DNA of 64,000 nt from Melampsora larici-populina 98AG31. Lineage: Eukaryota; Basidiomycota; Pucciniomycetes; Pucciniales; Melampsoraceae. Shown piece by piece: positions 23,514-34,812 of this stretch (positions within the stretch are counted from its first letter, which is position 1; every line of letters begins with the position of its first letter). Under the pieces are notes generated by a model. It was given only the letters and a program-made list of their open reading frames with translations, was not told where the DNA came from and ran no database searches. The stretch spans positions 395,526 through 459,525 of the forward strand of contig NW_006768818.1 in assembly GCF_000204055.1 (NCBI RefSeq), written 5' to 3'. The position numbers and the translations under genes are program-made.

Positions 23514-23784
23514 TACAAACGGACTCTCTCCTCTCTCTTTTCATTCCTCTCACTTTCTCATTCTCAGATTGAGCATCAAACTTCTTTCTTTGTTAACCAA
23601 CAAATCACCGTACCAATGCCTTCCCCGTCGATCATTGATGCAGATGCGGGTACGTACAAACGCACTCTCTCCTCTCTCTGGTCAATCCTCTCACTTCGTC
23701 ATTGGCATCAAACTTCTTTCATTGTTAACCAATGAATCACCGTACCAATGCCTTTTTCCCTTTGATCATTGATGCAGATGCGGG
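23514..23784 (+). repeat. tandem duplication covering 5' UTR and start codon
   Basis: About 137 bp (23514-23650, from tacaaacggactctctcc to gatgcagatgcggg) is repeated at 23655-23784 with small indels. In the second copy the ATG is followed by an early stop. The second copy coincides with a predicted intron of the downstream gene. Confidence 0.7.
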
Positions 23785-25168
23785 TACAACCCCTCCCACC
23801 TTACTCATAGAGGCCAACAACAGCGACCAGAAAGGCAGCGTAGCTTGGTCTGTCTCTGCCAACTCTTCTGCACATGTTGCCCCTACCGTGATCGATCTCA
23901 CTGGTAGCGACCACGATCACAGCAGCGAAATTCTTCACGATCACAGCAGCAGCGATCTTCTTCCTCCATCCATAATCCGACCATTGATTTTAAACCCTAG
24001 TGGCGTTGTTCAACCTGACGAAGACCCCGTCCTTGCTGGCCTCAAAGATAGCATTCAAAGTATCAGTATGAACGAAGTATCGGGTACATTTTATTTGTCT
24101 ACCTTCAATATGAGATATAAACTTACTGATATTGCTTTTATTCCCGAAGTTCCAAATGTGTCGACGCAGTCTCAATCCAACACAGAAGGTTTCAAAGTTC
24201 CGTACTACGAAGATTTGGAAAACTTGGGGGTGAAAGAGGAGGGTCGTCTTTACCGCGTAGAGGAAAAGACGTTTCAACAAGACTCGCCTTATTACGACGA
24301 ATACGAATTTGTCTCCCTTTTGAAAGACAGCATCTACTACAAATGCTTTGACAAAGTCACGGTTAATGTCAGAGACAATGCTGATATGTACCATTGTAGG
24401 ATCTATCTCGATCACCGAGAGGCCAAAGGTTGGTATTTTCTCAAATACGAAGACACGTGGGCCCGTTTGGAATCACAAGGACGCGCGCAATGTTTCGAGC
24501 GTGCTCTGAGTTCTCGAGACGCGAGAATGGTACTGGCTAGGTTTAAAGACGAACTTTTTAAAAGAACCAGGAACGAGCGCGGAAAGATCAACCCAGTGCA
24601 CCTGCTATGGCACGGCCTTGCGGAAGCTATGAAGGTTAGTACCTAACTTCATTCATCTTTGCCACCGCCGTATTAACACCCTTTCCTTCCACTTCAGGTT
24701 CAGCCTTGTCATGTTGTGCAATGTGCAGGTTCCAAATACGAAGATGAACCTCGTTGGATGGTAATTGAGGGTGTCAACGAAGAGAGTACCCATCGCTTTA
24801 TATACGAATATGGTTTTAACATTCAGCCGATGGAACCGCATAACTGGACAGACCTAATTAATGCATTTGTTCACTTCACTTACCAATTAAGTGGTGGCAA
24901 GTCTTTGATAGCCAAACTCAATGGTGACGCACGTGGTCAAATTACCAACGTGGTAATTTATGACAAAGAGTATGTTTTCAATTTCATACTTCAGAAAGGG
25001 CGTGCTAATTCTGATAAATACAACAATGCATTTAGGCGCCGCCCATTTCACAGCCAAACCAGTCAAGAAATGATGGATAAGATCAAGAATGTGTTTGAAG
25101 TGCACTTTCCTTACGAGCATAAATGCAATTTGATATGCCAACATATCGGCGACCAAAAGTTAATATAG
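23616..25168 (+). CDS. alpha-kinase-fold protein carried by the KDZ element, probable pseudokinase
   Basis: Exons 23616-23649, 23778-24634 and 24698-25168 give 453 aa. An alternative start is the ATG at 23732, which reads MNHRTNAFF and needs no first intron. The N-terminal 110 aa are Ser/Asp-rich and probably disordered. The rest follows the alpha-kinase (MHCK/EF2K) order: a KDSIYYKCFDKVTVNV strand region, an ERALSSRDARMVLARF helix, EPRWMVIEGVN hinge-like strand, INAFVHFTYQLSGGKSLIAK, and a C-terminal zinc-type FPYEHKCNLICQHIG. In active members the HFTY stretch leads to DLQG and TDP. Here the matching positions read KLNG and ITNVV, so the expected Asp, Gln and Asp are replaced, and no GxGNxG loop is seen. 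A regulatory or structural role is more likely than catalysis. Confidence 0.6.
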
Positions 25169-26030
25169 TTGTTAGTGTCTTGTAGAAGTATTTTCCTTAC
25201 AACCTCCTTTCTTTGTGTTTCGAAACCACGATCAACGTGCAATCTGACAACTCTTGTGTGAGTTAAACTTATCATCCTGTCATTTTGTGATTTTGCTGGC
25301 TTTGTATGTTCAGCTTTCGCCAATTTCAGCTTGTTTTTGGAGTTTGTGTCATCGAGCGATTCTGCTTATTCTAGTTTCTTATTCAAGCAATTGCAATCTT
25401 GTTTACGTAGACTTCAGTTAGAGAATTTTGCTCATTGCTTTTTTAATCTCCGTTAGATAATGTTGTTTATGAAGTTGCCTCTTGTGTTAATTACAATCTG
25501 TCGTTTAACTTTTAGTTACTATATTTATAGCAGCAAATCATTTTATGAGTGCATGTAAGAGAGCTGGCCTCCATGCCTGTCGTATCTGGAATGTAAAATA
25601 GTCAATGCTCATTGGTCTGCGATCATTTGATCGACCAGTGGATAGCTTATCCATCACTGCGTATCTTTCTCCACCTTATGCGTTTCCATATTGTCAAGTA
25701 AGCAGCGAAGAGCAAAGAGCTTTGACACAGTCCTTTGTATCCGAGTTAAATAGCAATCATGTTTCAACATATGGCACACACACTGTTATATATGTATATC
25801 AGGTTATACATGTCAGAGCCAATATATAACATTTCATGGTTGTTTGTCTCCTTGTAAAACAATCAATAACCAAAACGGATTCATTACTAGGCAGGAATTG
25901 AGAGAACAATGGAACAGTGACACTAAGTACAACACTAATTACAATAGTTGATGAAGATATGTACTGATGTGAAGGGTGGGAAGAATACAAAATATGAGGC
26001 ATCAGCAAAAGTTGAAACATAACCAACTCT
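25169..26030. other. intergenic between convergent transposon genes
   Basis: About 860 bp, T-rich, between the stop of the alpha-kinase-like gene and the stop of the minus-strand gene. It probably holds both 3' UTRs. No further gene is seen. Confidence 0.4.
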
Positions 26031-27715
26031 TCATTCCATTGAGTCTATCCTACGCTTCTTGTTGGGCTGGTTGTTGTCTGGTTCTTTGTCCGCCTGTTCG
26101 TTTTTGCGTCTGGTGTCGATCTTTTTCCACTCGTCATTAAAAACCTTTTGTGTTTCTATCAGGGAGGACGGTCCGTTGGTAGAAATGTAAGCACTCAATC
26201 GGTCGGCGTCTACACTATTCAGCCATCTTAGATTGTTGTTGACAGTTGTTTTTGAATATGCACGGTGTGAATGAGCAAAGGTCCGAATCCAAGCCTGTCT
26301 ACTTGTAAGATTAAGTGGTGGTAGCATGGCATCCATCATTTTCTTGGCATCGGACATAGTCACGCCTTCAGGCCACTTGGGTTTAGTTGCCTCGGGTTGA
26401 GGCGCAGGCGTAGGCGTAGTATCTGATCCTCCTTCTTGGTCGTCCAACAAAGGTGACTTTGGAGGCGCGGTGTCGGTGTCCATGGCCACTTCTTGATGTG
26501 GAGCATCTTGAATCATATTGAGGCCGTCTTCTTCAATTTCCATAATTCCCTCATTGTCGTGCTCAGGTGCTTGTTGTGATGATTGGGAAGGGGTGTAGTT
26601 GTCCAAGTACAGGATTCGATTTTGAGGCGCGTTCTTGCCCTTGTTGATCCTGATTGGAGTGGGGCTACCGTTTACAAATGTAACATTATAGTCGGGGTTC
26701 GTAGGGGTGATGTACTGGTAAAGTTTGGTACGTTCTTTTGTGGATCGTGTCGTGACAGAGTCAATGTGGTATTGCGCGTCTTCACAGCATTCTCGTTTGG
26801 TGCCTGGTAGGATCACTAGAACCTTGCGGAATTCGACTGGGTACTTTTCCATGGTAGTGACCGCAGTCAATGCCTGTGAACAAAGATGTATTAGTTAGTT
26901 TATGGTAGTTTGATGGATGGACTTCACTGTTGAATGGCTTACCCAGCTTTGCTCCTTGTCATTCCAAACACGAACAGTTCGATCCCACAAAGGGCCGGAA
27001 GTTGCTTCGGCCAACTGCACCAACAAGCTACATTGGTCCAATCTGAATCGCGGCCAAGAGGGTGCAGGTACTCGCCAGAGATCTGGCGCTACGGAAGTCT
27101 GCAAAGGTCATTTCTTATCAGGCTGACGTTGCTGCTTACTGTGAGTAACGTATGACAACGGATGACATACCTCCTGGCCCTTTCTGGCCCAGAACAAGAT
27201 GGATATCGTTTGGTTGACTGTTTCTTCGGCTGCATTGTTGATGCGTTCGTTGGCTTGATCCTGTATGTTGACATCGCGGAAATGGCGGAAGCCGCTTCTG
27301 TTGGTAAATTGGGCGTCCACAGTCTGCCCATTTCTGGCAACAGGTACTGGAGCGGGGAGGAGGGCAGGGTCCAAATTGTCTGTGGCGGTTGGACCCTTTG
27401 CCTTGGCCTTGCGACCCTCGTCGCCGTAAGGACCGTCCTTCATTTTGCAATTGCGCTGTGTCGTGTGTGGGCGGCAGCCAGCTGACTGATCGATCAGCTC
27501 GCAACACTATACAAATTGGACTTGTTAATTAGCTAAACATCGCGTAAGTTGTTTGATGGGAAGAAAAACCGACTGACCTCGGCGCACGCATTGTTCCTGC
27601 AGCTTGCATTCCTTCGTTTTTTGTGGCATTTGGGACAATCTGTCGATGAACCTTTGGGCTGCGGCATGAGTTGATTGGGGTGAGGTAGAAACTGGGCGGC
27701 GTCTCCTAGGTTCAT
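26031..27715 (-). CDS. KDZ-element passenger protein with N-terminal Cys cluster, unknown function
   Basis: Four exons (27578-27715, 27171-27506, 26943-27098, 26031-26873) with GT-AG borders give a clean 490-aa frame. The N-terminus has a dense cysteine cluster (CPKCHKKRR, NACAE, then CCELIDQSAGC and NCK), probably zinc-binding and resembling clusters found with fungal transposases. The middle holds WRVPAPSWPRFRLDQ and LWDRTVRVWNDKEQSW, repeated Trp segments of unknown fold. The C-terminal third is Pro/Asp/Glu-rich, then a helical part (MSDAKKMMDAMLPPL; FAHSHRAYSKTTV) and a basic end, PNKKRRIDSME, that could be a nuclear localisation signal. I recognise no family. Its place inside the transposon suggests a mobility or regulatory partner, not a host gene. 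Confidence 0.6.
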
Positions 27716-27754
27716 GGCGAGTAGGGCGTTAGAAGAGGTATGCGTTGGGTTGTT

Positions 27755-28111
27755 TCAATGATTTTGAGATAGTGCTTTGTTGAATGCTAAGATTTCGGAG
27801 GTGAGTTTGGGGACAAAGTAGGCTCGATAGTGACCCTTATCGTATGGGCACTGCGTGTTATAAAGATGTGGTTAATTTTTGTGCAGCGGCTGTTTGTCAT
27901 AACTCTACGGTGATATGCTCACCCTGACAGCAATCGTGGCGACAAGGCCTTGTTTCTTTGGTTTAAAGTAGGTGGTTGAGTGTGGTCGGTGATGACATAG
28001 GTCCGAAGAGCAGAGAAGGCTGCTGTCTTTTTTTGCTTTAGGTAGAGGGAGTGGTAGCTGTGGGTTGAGCGCGATCAACGTGTAAGGTTTGGGGATTTGG
28101 TTTTTTGGCAT
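27755..28111 (-). CDS. small Cys/His protein in KDZ element, unknown function
   Basis: Exons 27923-28111 and 27755-27850 (GTGAGC donor, CAG acceptor) give 94 aa starting MPKNQIPKPYTL and ending ALSQNH. It contains CSSDLCHHRPH and, after the splice, CPYDKGHYRAYF. The spaced Cys/His pairs could form a zinc site, and CPYDKGHYRAYF loosely recalls a GRF-type finger. It is transcribed in the same direction as the 490-aa gene 40 bp downstream. It could instead be a 5' exon set of that gene, but an in-frame TGA separates them in this model. Confidence 0.4.
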
Positions 28112-28500
28112 GGGGAAAAGTTGAAAGGTTTTGTTAGTGTGATGAATGCGAGTTAATCAATAGCACAAGGGAATAAGGAAGGGTGACGAGCTTACTTTAT
28201 GTTAAGCTTGCGGGAAACGGATTGCTATTGTACTCGATTATTAGTGATCGAACACAAAGAATCGAAATGTAGAATTTTGATCGGCGGGTTAATGGTGGGT
28301 GATCTTCGTTGTATTTCTACCTTCGCCATGTGTGTGTGCCCAGATGGTACCTATCGGGAACATGGTATCCTGTCAGTCCTTTTTCGGAGGTCACGATAAT
28401 GGTACACCGAAACGAGTATGTGGGAGGCTTTGCAATGACGGATGAGGAATTACAAAATAACACTGCGTTGACGGATTGGTAATTACATATAGCTGTAGTA
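28112..28500. other. non-coding right part of the KDZ element
   Basis: Upstream region of the two minus-strand genes. No gene or clear motif is seen. Confidence 0.35.
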
Positions 28501-28509
28501 TCAAACGTA

Positions 28510-28613
28510 CTGACCCGCGACCCGCGACCCGCGCTGGTCAGGATCTTTGCACAGCGCTGCTATTGCTCACCATATTCCCATCTGGGAACCTCTTTAATGC
28601 TGGCAGTGCCCCC
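28510..28613. repeat. right terminal region of KDZ element
   Basis: Three tandem GACCCGC units (28512-28532) abut GCTGGTCAG, the inverse of the left subterminal motif. The terminal inverted repeat follows (28569-28613), ending GGCAGTGCCCCC. Confidence 0.65.
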
Positions 28614-29602
28614 TATATATATGAGTCCCTCATTGGTTGTCTTAACCAAGGCACGACTTAAGACTTAGGTCCATGACCTTAATAGTTCTAAGTAAGTGAG
28701 GTGCCTGTACAGGGTGCGAGATCCAAAAATTCTGATCAAAGTTTTCAACCTCGAAAAACTTTCACACCCGCACCAGAAAAATTTAGTTTTAGAACCTTGT
28801 TGATCACCAATCCTCTCAAGAAATTTTATATATTCCAAATTCAAAAATTTTTTTACCTCCCACCCACCCAGCTGGAAACGGACCTGTGCCACCCCCCCAA
28901 AAAACCGAAGTTTTTTAACCGGGGTGGAAATGGTGGCGCAGACCCGGGACCGGGCTCCCCCAAACGACTCCTATCTCAGTCTGGAAAAAACAGACCAAGG
29001 TAGGAGTATCTTACGGTAGGTATATATAAAAATAGACAGCTCTATCGCAAGAGCTTAAGAGAATGGAAGGGACGCAATGGTCCACAGCTTCTTGTTGGCC
29101 GTGATGGAAGTCTTTGAGTGACTCCCCATCAAACCATACACAATTGCCATCCAAGGACTCATCATCCATGTTGGCAACACTACAACAGAAACATACAACC
29201 TACACTCAGTCACAGAAAGTAAATGTCACTCCACCAGGCCAGCACAGGCCAGAGCTACTAAAGGGGTGACATACCTTCTGTGACTACTTGTACAGATATC
29301 CTGATTTGTATCTGAGAGCGCTTTCTAGCAAGCACCTTTCTGTACTTCAATATAAACTCCCTTTGAAATCACTGAGTACTTCCACTTAAAAAGTCCTGTT
29401 ACATAAAAAATGTGATCCAACTATAACAAGTACAATTGTAACATGCAAAACTGATCAAAATTCAAAGTAATCCCTTTACCTTGGTAAGTAAATACGTCCA
29501 TATAGTAGAGAGAAAAAAAAACCAAGCAATACAAATGTGATGAAAGAAAACAAACGTTTCGATGAAGATAGAGAAAAGACCATCTATGAAAAATTCTATT
29601 TT
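28614..29602. other. intergenic between transposon and bestrophin copy 2
   Basis: Non-coding. 28870-28960 is C/G-rich with C- and A-runs and repeat-like. The last 130 bp resemble the 3' flank of bestrophin copy 1 and are probably its 3' UTR. Confidence 0.4.
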
Positions 29603-32166
29603 TCAAACATGACTGATAGATGTTAAAGAAGTAGTTCCACCTCTAGATTGACGAGTACGTAATAATTCTTGAACATCTTGAGCTGATAAACCTGATTTTA
29701 AAAACTCATGACCTGATCTATAATCACGTGTATCAAGTAATGGAATATTAGAAGTAGAAAAAATAAATTCGGATGGATCTGGTGGTGCCCAAGCTCTAGA
29801 TGGAATAAACAGAAAAAAACGGGCATGAGTCAACCTTTTGGTGATTTTGGGATATAAGGACTTTTGGAAAAGACTAACGTGATTTCTGCAAGTTCTGGAG
29901 CAATTAAATGATGACAAAAGTGATCCATATCTAAATCATTCAAATCTAATTATAAAAAACACATCATGTATTAGTCATTCTTATCCCAAAGATAAAAGTA
30001 AAGAAAAGTTAGAAGACAAACCGTATCCAAATGGATTTTCAATTTCTTCACCAACTCTCAAAAATCCAAGAAAAGCAGTTCCAACTAGAGCAGTAGCCGG
30101 GATAGTAATAAATCCAAAAGAAGTTACAAGTTGGAATGGCAGAAACAAAAGATAACCCCAAATGACTAATTTCAAATGTACAATATAACCAAATGGAATT
30201 GGAGTGGTCAAAATCCTTTCTAAAGTCGTTAATGCATCTGTTAGAAGTTGGATACCAGCTAGGAGTGCATTTGTGGTAGGTACACTGTATGGGTAGCGAA
30301 AGTGAAAGAGTCAGCGTTGGGGTCGATATATGGTTTTAAAGTGGATGAAACTTACTCTAGAGCTTTACGACGTTGGAGTCCAGCAACATAACTATCAATA
30401 TACCAAATGATCTCAAGCGGGATATTATCATCATGTATCACTCGAGAATAAACTCCTTTCCGACGACGTAGGCCAGCAACATTTCGTGTACCCTGATTAA
30501 AGTCTCAAACACTTTAGTCCTCATCTCGGTATATCTGTTGAGAAAAGCGTTTTACCTTCCAGAGGGCTCGAAAGATGGTCAAGATCGGGAATCGATCAAC
30601 CCATCGCTCATGAGGTGGGTTATAAGCTGGTAAGAGGTAATGATGAGGTTTGAAAGGATTGAGAGGCGCAGTTCCCTTGCGTTGCATTGGACGATTGTCT
30701 TGTTGAGCTTGAGGTAGCTTTGGCTCAGAAACTTTTTCATTGTCTACCTGATGACCAGCTTCAAACATAGAAAGGTCTGTTTGAGGTGTCTCAATCCCTC
30801 CGACCTGTTTCAAATTGTCGTTGGGTTGCCCCGTACATCCATTAATTGAAGGAGAATTTTGAGCACAGTGGGCAGTAGTGAAGCCTAAGTCGGGTCTCTC
30901 GACGGGATGTCCAGACGGAAAAGCATACTTGGGTAAGAAACATGCTAGATCTGATATTGAATAGAGTTCAAATACTTCAGTAAGGGAATCGTCAACTCTT
31001 GACACTAGCACACTGGTACGTACGGTATAAATCCTCGTAGTAAATCCCATGTTCTAATGGAAGAATACGATCGTATGGTGCTCATTCAATATCAAGGACA
31101 CCATAAAAGTTGGAATATAAGTTTGATACCCAAACTGACCGCCACGGAGGTAATGCTTTAAACTAACAGCGAACCCTTCAATCAAGTTGATGATAGTTTT
31201 CTTCTCAATAATCGACCTCAGACGCTATAATCAATTCCATTCGACAATGTAAGCAAGTATCTTTGGGCTGGTGAGAATTCGTTCATGAAAAACTTGAACC
31301 ACAAACTTCTTCTTCGGTTGGAAGGTCTTTCGGATCATACGGTCTAGGTGCATCAGGAACATGAAGCCAGATGAGACGAGCAAGGGACCGTCCACCAAGG
31401 ATGATCGAGGACCATTGCTTTCGACCATCGTTATATCGCTCATATGCACCTATTCATAGCGACATCAAATTTCAGTCAGTAACAAGTGATTAAAATGTCA
31501 AGATGATGAGTCCTACTTGAAGTTCGATAAGATACTACGAAACCAATCACAGTTCCTATAATTCAAAGTTTTACGCGATTCATGATTGAGATGGAGGGAA
31601 TTCCACATTATCAGTCCTCGATTTGGTGACGAAATCCATGCTTTTACGCGAAAAAACGTACCGAGTACAGTCAATATGGTTGGTGACTAGATTAAGTAAC
31701 ATGATGCAAGAGTTATCAATTTCAGGAAGAATCGAATCGAATGGCGTGTTTTAAATCCAAGTTCAGGTGACTGACCAGTTGAAGTGAAGTTACATTCCGA
31801 TGTATAAGGATAACGAGAGTAGCCCAGGCCGTGAAAAAGGTAATCTGTTATCCGATTCGATAAAGCATATCTAAATCAATACAAGGTATCACGCGTTTAC
31901 AAAGTCATCTCGAAACCAACTCACGCTAGGCCAGATGGTCCAGATGGTAAACGCCTTTACAAAAGAAAGTGCTGAAGGACTAACGAAAGAGTAAAACAGA
32001 TAAGTATTTGATTCGAGTTGGGATTGAAGGGATATGGATCTTACGCTCGAAATGGATTCAGTAATATTTGCTCTCTTTCCGTTTCTCTTTTGTGATGAAA
32101 TGGCGTCTGAGCTGGTGCCAATGGATGAGCAAGTGTAGGTAGTTGTTGATGATTCACTGAAGACAT
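29603..32166 (-). CDS. bestrophin-family anion channel, copy 2
   Basis: A full-length paralogue of the 4740-7315 gene with the same exon order. The start is the ATG at 32166 (MSSVNHQQLPTL), reading into EQILLNPFRA and a GTAAG donor. It keeps VIGFVVSYRTSSAYERYNDG, INLIEGFAVSLKH, IPLEIIWYIDSYVAGLQRR, TTPIPFGYIVHLKLV, VGEEIENPFGY and DLNDLDMDHFCHHL. The clasp reads EEIENPFG where copy 1 has DEIENPFG. The linker after SPSIN differs almost completely from copy 1, while the channel body and tail are close. All introns have GT-AG ends; one donor (gtttgt near 31314) is weaker. Probable anion channel; membrane and ion unknown. Confidence 0.85.
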
Positions 32167-33197
32167 GACCTCAAGAAGGCCTGAAAACAGTCAAACTTGT
32201 GGAGTGTAAAAAATGGTCAAGGGTGGTTGATGTCCGATTTAGAACGTTGCACTTCAAACCCTCTTGCATGAAGCTAGGTGGGGAGATCGTCCCAGTTCAC
32301 TGCGGCTCACAGGTGTGGCAGGTAGACGCAAATCAGCCAAAGAACATCGTCGTGCATCTACCAAGCCCACATTAACTTTAAAACGTAGAGGTTCATGTAC
32401 TTAGTTTCATTTTGTAAATTCAATGCTTTGACTATGTGCATGCATACTGTTGGTTGAACTCTGGGTAGCTCAAATCCCGCAATGACACTGGGTATCATAG
32501 CCATCATGAAGACCTCACCTGGAACATCCTGGAACAGGTTGATCGAAAGAGTGTTTGAAGCTATGGTGCTGGAAAGTCTGGACTCCGAGAGGATATCCGG
32601 GTTGATTGGAAGGCAACTTAGACCTCGCATGCCGCATCTTGACAAATCTGGATTCTGCAGGGGAGACCTTCTGGAAGTGGGAAGATGGCTTCACTTGCCA
32701 CAAGCTTGATACCATGATGATGTATTATGTAGTGGAAAGGTAAATAAACAACTCCTAATTTCAGCACTGAAGCTCCACATTTTATCATCCAGTTATTTCC
32801 TCTTCAACCCATGACCTGAATTGCAAGTTGGGTATGTTATTCGGCTCGGACCAAGTAAAAATGACCTTGTCTTGAGGCGAAAGATTGAAAAGTTATTTGA
32901 AGTCGACGGCACGGTGCACCAGTGGCCGAGCAGGGGGAAAAGTTGAGGAGGGAGAAGGCGTGCTCTCAAATCCCGATGTTCATATTTCGCATTCACGAGA
33001 CTATCCGGTCCACACTTGATGAGCGGTACCGAGAGCTTACGGTCTGAGAGGTGTGGTGAGTGCTCCAAATAGGTTTCGCGCAGCACATACCGCTCGCACC
33101 AGTGTAGCGAACCAGCATACCTCACACATACAACCTCTTTGGACTCAGCCGATAGCACCTACGATTCACGCCCGTCCGATTGGTCACCCTTTTCATC
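32167..33197. promoter_or_regulatory. shared upstream region of bestrophin copy 2 and eS24
   Basis: A divergent intergenic region of about 1 kb. The left part matches the upstream DNA of bestrophin copy 1. The right part serves the ribosomal protein gene, with pyrimidine stretches just before its ATG. Short open frames here show no recognisable protein. Confidence 0.4.
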
Positions 33198-34008
33198 ATG
33201 GTTAGTCTTCCTTCAAACTACGAAGTCTTACTTTCAAACACTGTCACGAAGGTCTTCCTTTCAACACTTGAAAAATGCCACGCCCTGAAATCAAGAAAAA
33301 GCAAGCTATCAAGAGACTCGATTTTCATACTTTACAAATATAGCCCTTCTATGATCTATGATCTTGAAACCCCTTCGCTGGCCTTCTCTACCTAGAGATA
33401 TATCGATCTTTATTACGGTGGCTGATGAGACATGAATCACCTTACTCTTCATTTTCAGGATCCCTCCGGTTCAGTCACAGTTCGCACCCGAAAATTCCTT
33501 ACTAACCGTCTCTTACAAAGAAAGCAGATGGTAGTCGATATCATTCATCCTACTCGGGCCAACTTATCTAAAGATGAACTCAGGGACAAATTATCAGCCA
33601 TGTACAAGGCTCCTAAAGAACAAGTGATTGTCTTTGGTTTCCGAACACAATTTGGTGGTGGAAAGAGTACTGGTTTTGCTTTGATTTATGATAACAAGGA
33701 AGCCTTGAAATTTGAGCCTAAATACAGGCTTATCAGGGTACGATCTCTTTCTCTATTTTTCTCTAGGAAAGTAAAGCGTGATCGTTTGACTTATCTTGCT
33801 GTTGTTTTCTTTAGTTTGGAATGGCAGAGAAGAAACCAGCAGTTGCCCGTAAACTCAGGAAAGAACGAAAGAACCGTGCCAAGAAGTTAGTTATCATTCA
33901 CTCTCTTTGTCTGTTCCTTTTCAAACCCGCTGATTCGATCACCTTTTTTCACTTAGGTTCCGTGGTACACAAAAGAAGAAAGCCGACGCAAGTGGCAAGA
34001 AGAAATAG
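33198..34008 (+). CDS. RPS24: 40S ribosomal protein eS24
   Basis: Exons 33198-33200, 33459-33737, 33815-33885 and 33957-34008 give 134 aa, the usual eS24 length. It has the family sequence [63 protein letters not shown] and the basic C-terminus [15 protein letters not shown]. It is a component of the small ribosomal subunit body. The first coding exon is just the ATG, followed at once by the GTTAGT donor; this start is needed because exon 2 begins DPSGSVTV with no Met of its own. Confidence 0.95.
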
Positions 34009-34812
34009 ATATAGAAGCATTGTTAATCTCAAGGCTGTTCTACTATGCTATATTTCTATGTCCTATGAGGTCCTTGAATGCCATCTGGCTCAAAGGATCG
34101 GTTATCTCTTCCAGATCTTGGCTTTTGTGCAACTATTCTGTACACAGTTTTTACACGCTTTGTTGCATTCTTGGACAGATAACTACAGATCCTTTTCTCG
34201 CGTTACGCGTTGAGGTGATCGGGTCTAGGGGTAGGAGGTCTTTGCGAGGTCCGATTGAAAAGACGGCTTGCTGCCATGGTTTCGTCATCATCATTGACTT
34301 GAATCGAGTTACCCGATCTATTCGCCAATCATCCTCCCAAGCCTGCTTGACTCTACATCTCAAAGGATTGAAATATCCTTCATATAGGTCTTGATGCGAA
34401 GTCTGCAGTGTGTGTGGAATCGCGATTTGAAGATGTAATTGGCATCCAATCATCTTGCCAAAGTGTAGCTCGACCAGGCCTCATGACCTCTATTAGCGTT
34501 TTATACTTTGAAGGCATTCTTTCTTGAAAGGTGCAAAACGGGATGAGTTTGTGTAGTCATCCAGTATAACAACAGTTGGTCATTTATGAATTGCGTGTAG
34601 TACAACAACCTGCATAAATACCCATCAAGCCTTTTGTTTTCAAGTTCATCTTGGAACTTGTATCAATCTTTCTGCTTCTCTTTTCATAATTGATGAAGCC
34701 AGATCTACATAGCAAGATAATTGGGGTGTACGTCTAAAGAGGTTTTCTATCTGTACCCAATGTGTTTCCAAAGTGGAGAGTTTCAGTCTCACCTACGAAA
34801 AGAACCAACATT
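34009..34812. other. intergenic, no gene
   Basis: 3' UTR of eS24 and promoter of the next gene. Short open frames lack any recognisable domain. Confidence 0.4.

Larger units (their letters stand above)
8452..28613 (+). mobile_element. giant KDZ-type DNA transposon, about 20.2 kb, with nested LTR insertions
   Basis: The left end (8452-8495) and right end (about 28569-28613) are inverted copies sharing CATTAAAGAGGTTCCCAGAT and GGGAATAT. A subterminal motif CTGACCAGC(A/G)CGGGTC is also shared in inverse orientation (8615-8631; 28528-28543). Between them lie a KDZ transposase gene, an alpha-kinase-like gene and two minus-strand genes. About 11.5 kb of the length is a nested insertion (10697-22227), so the original element was near 8.6 kb. 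KDZ (Kyakuja-Dileera-Zisupton) elements are known large cargo-carrying fungal transposons. The target-site duplication is not obvious, so the exact outer base is uncertain. Confidence 0.75.

Noticed and set aside
8452..28613. TET/JBP dioxygenase as KDZ passenger
   Set aside because: I looked for the HxD...H...R pattern expected of TET/JBP in the passenger genes and did not find it. The passenger fits an alpha-kinase fold better.
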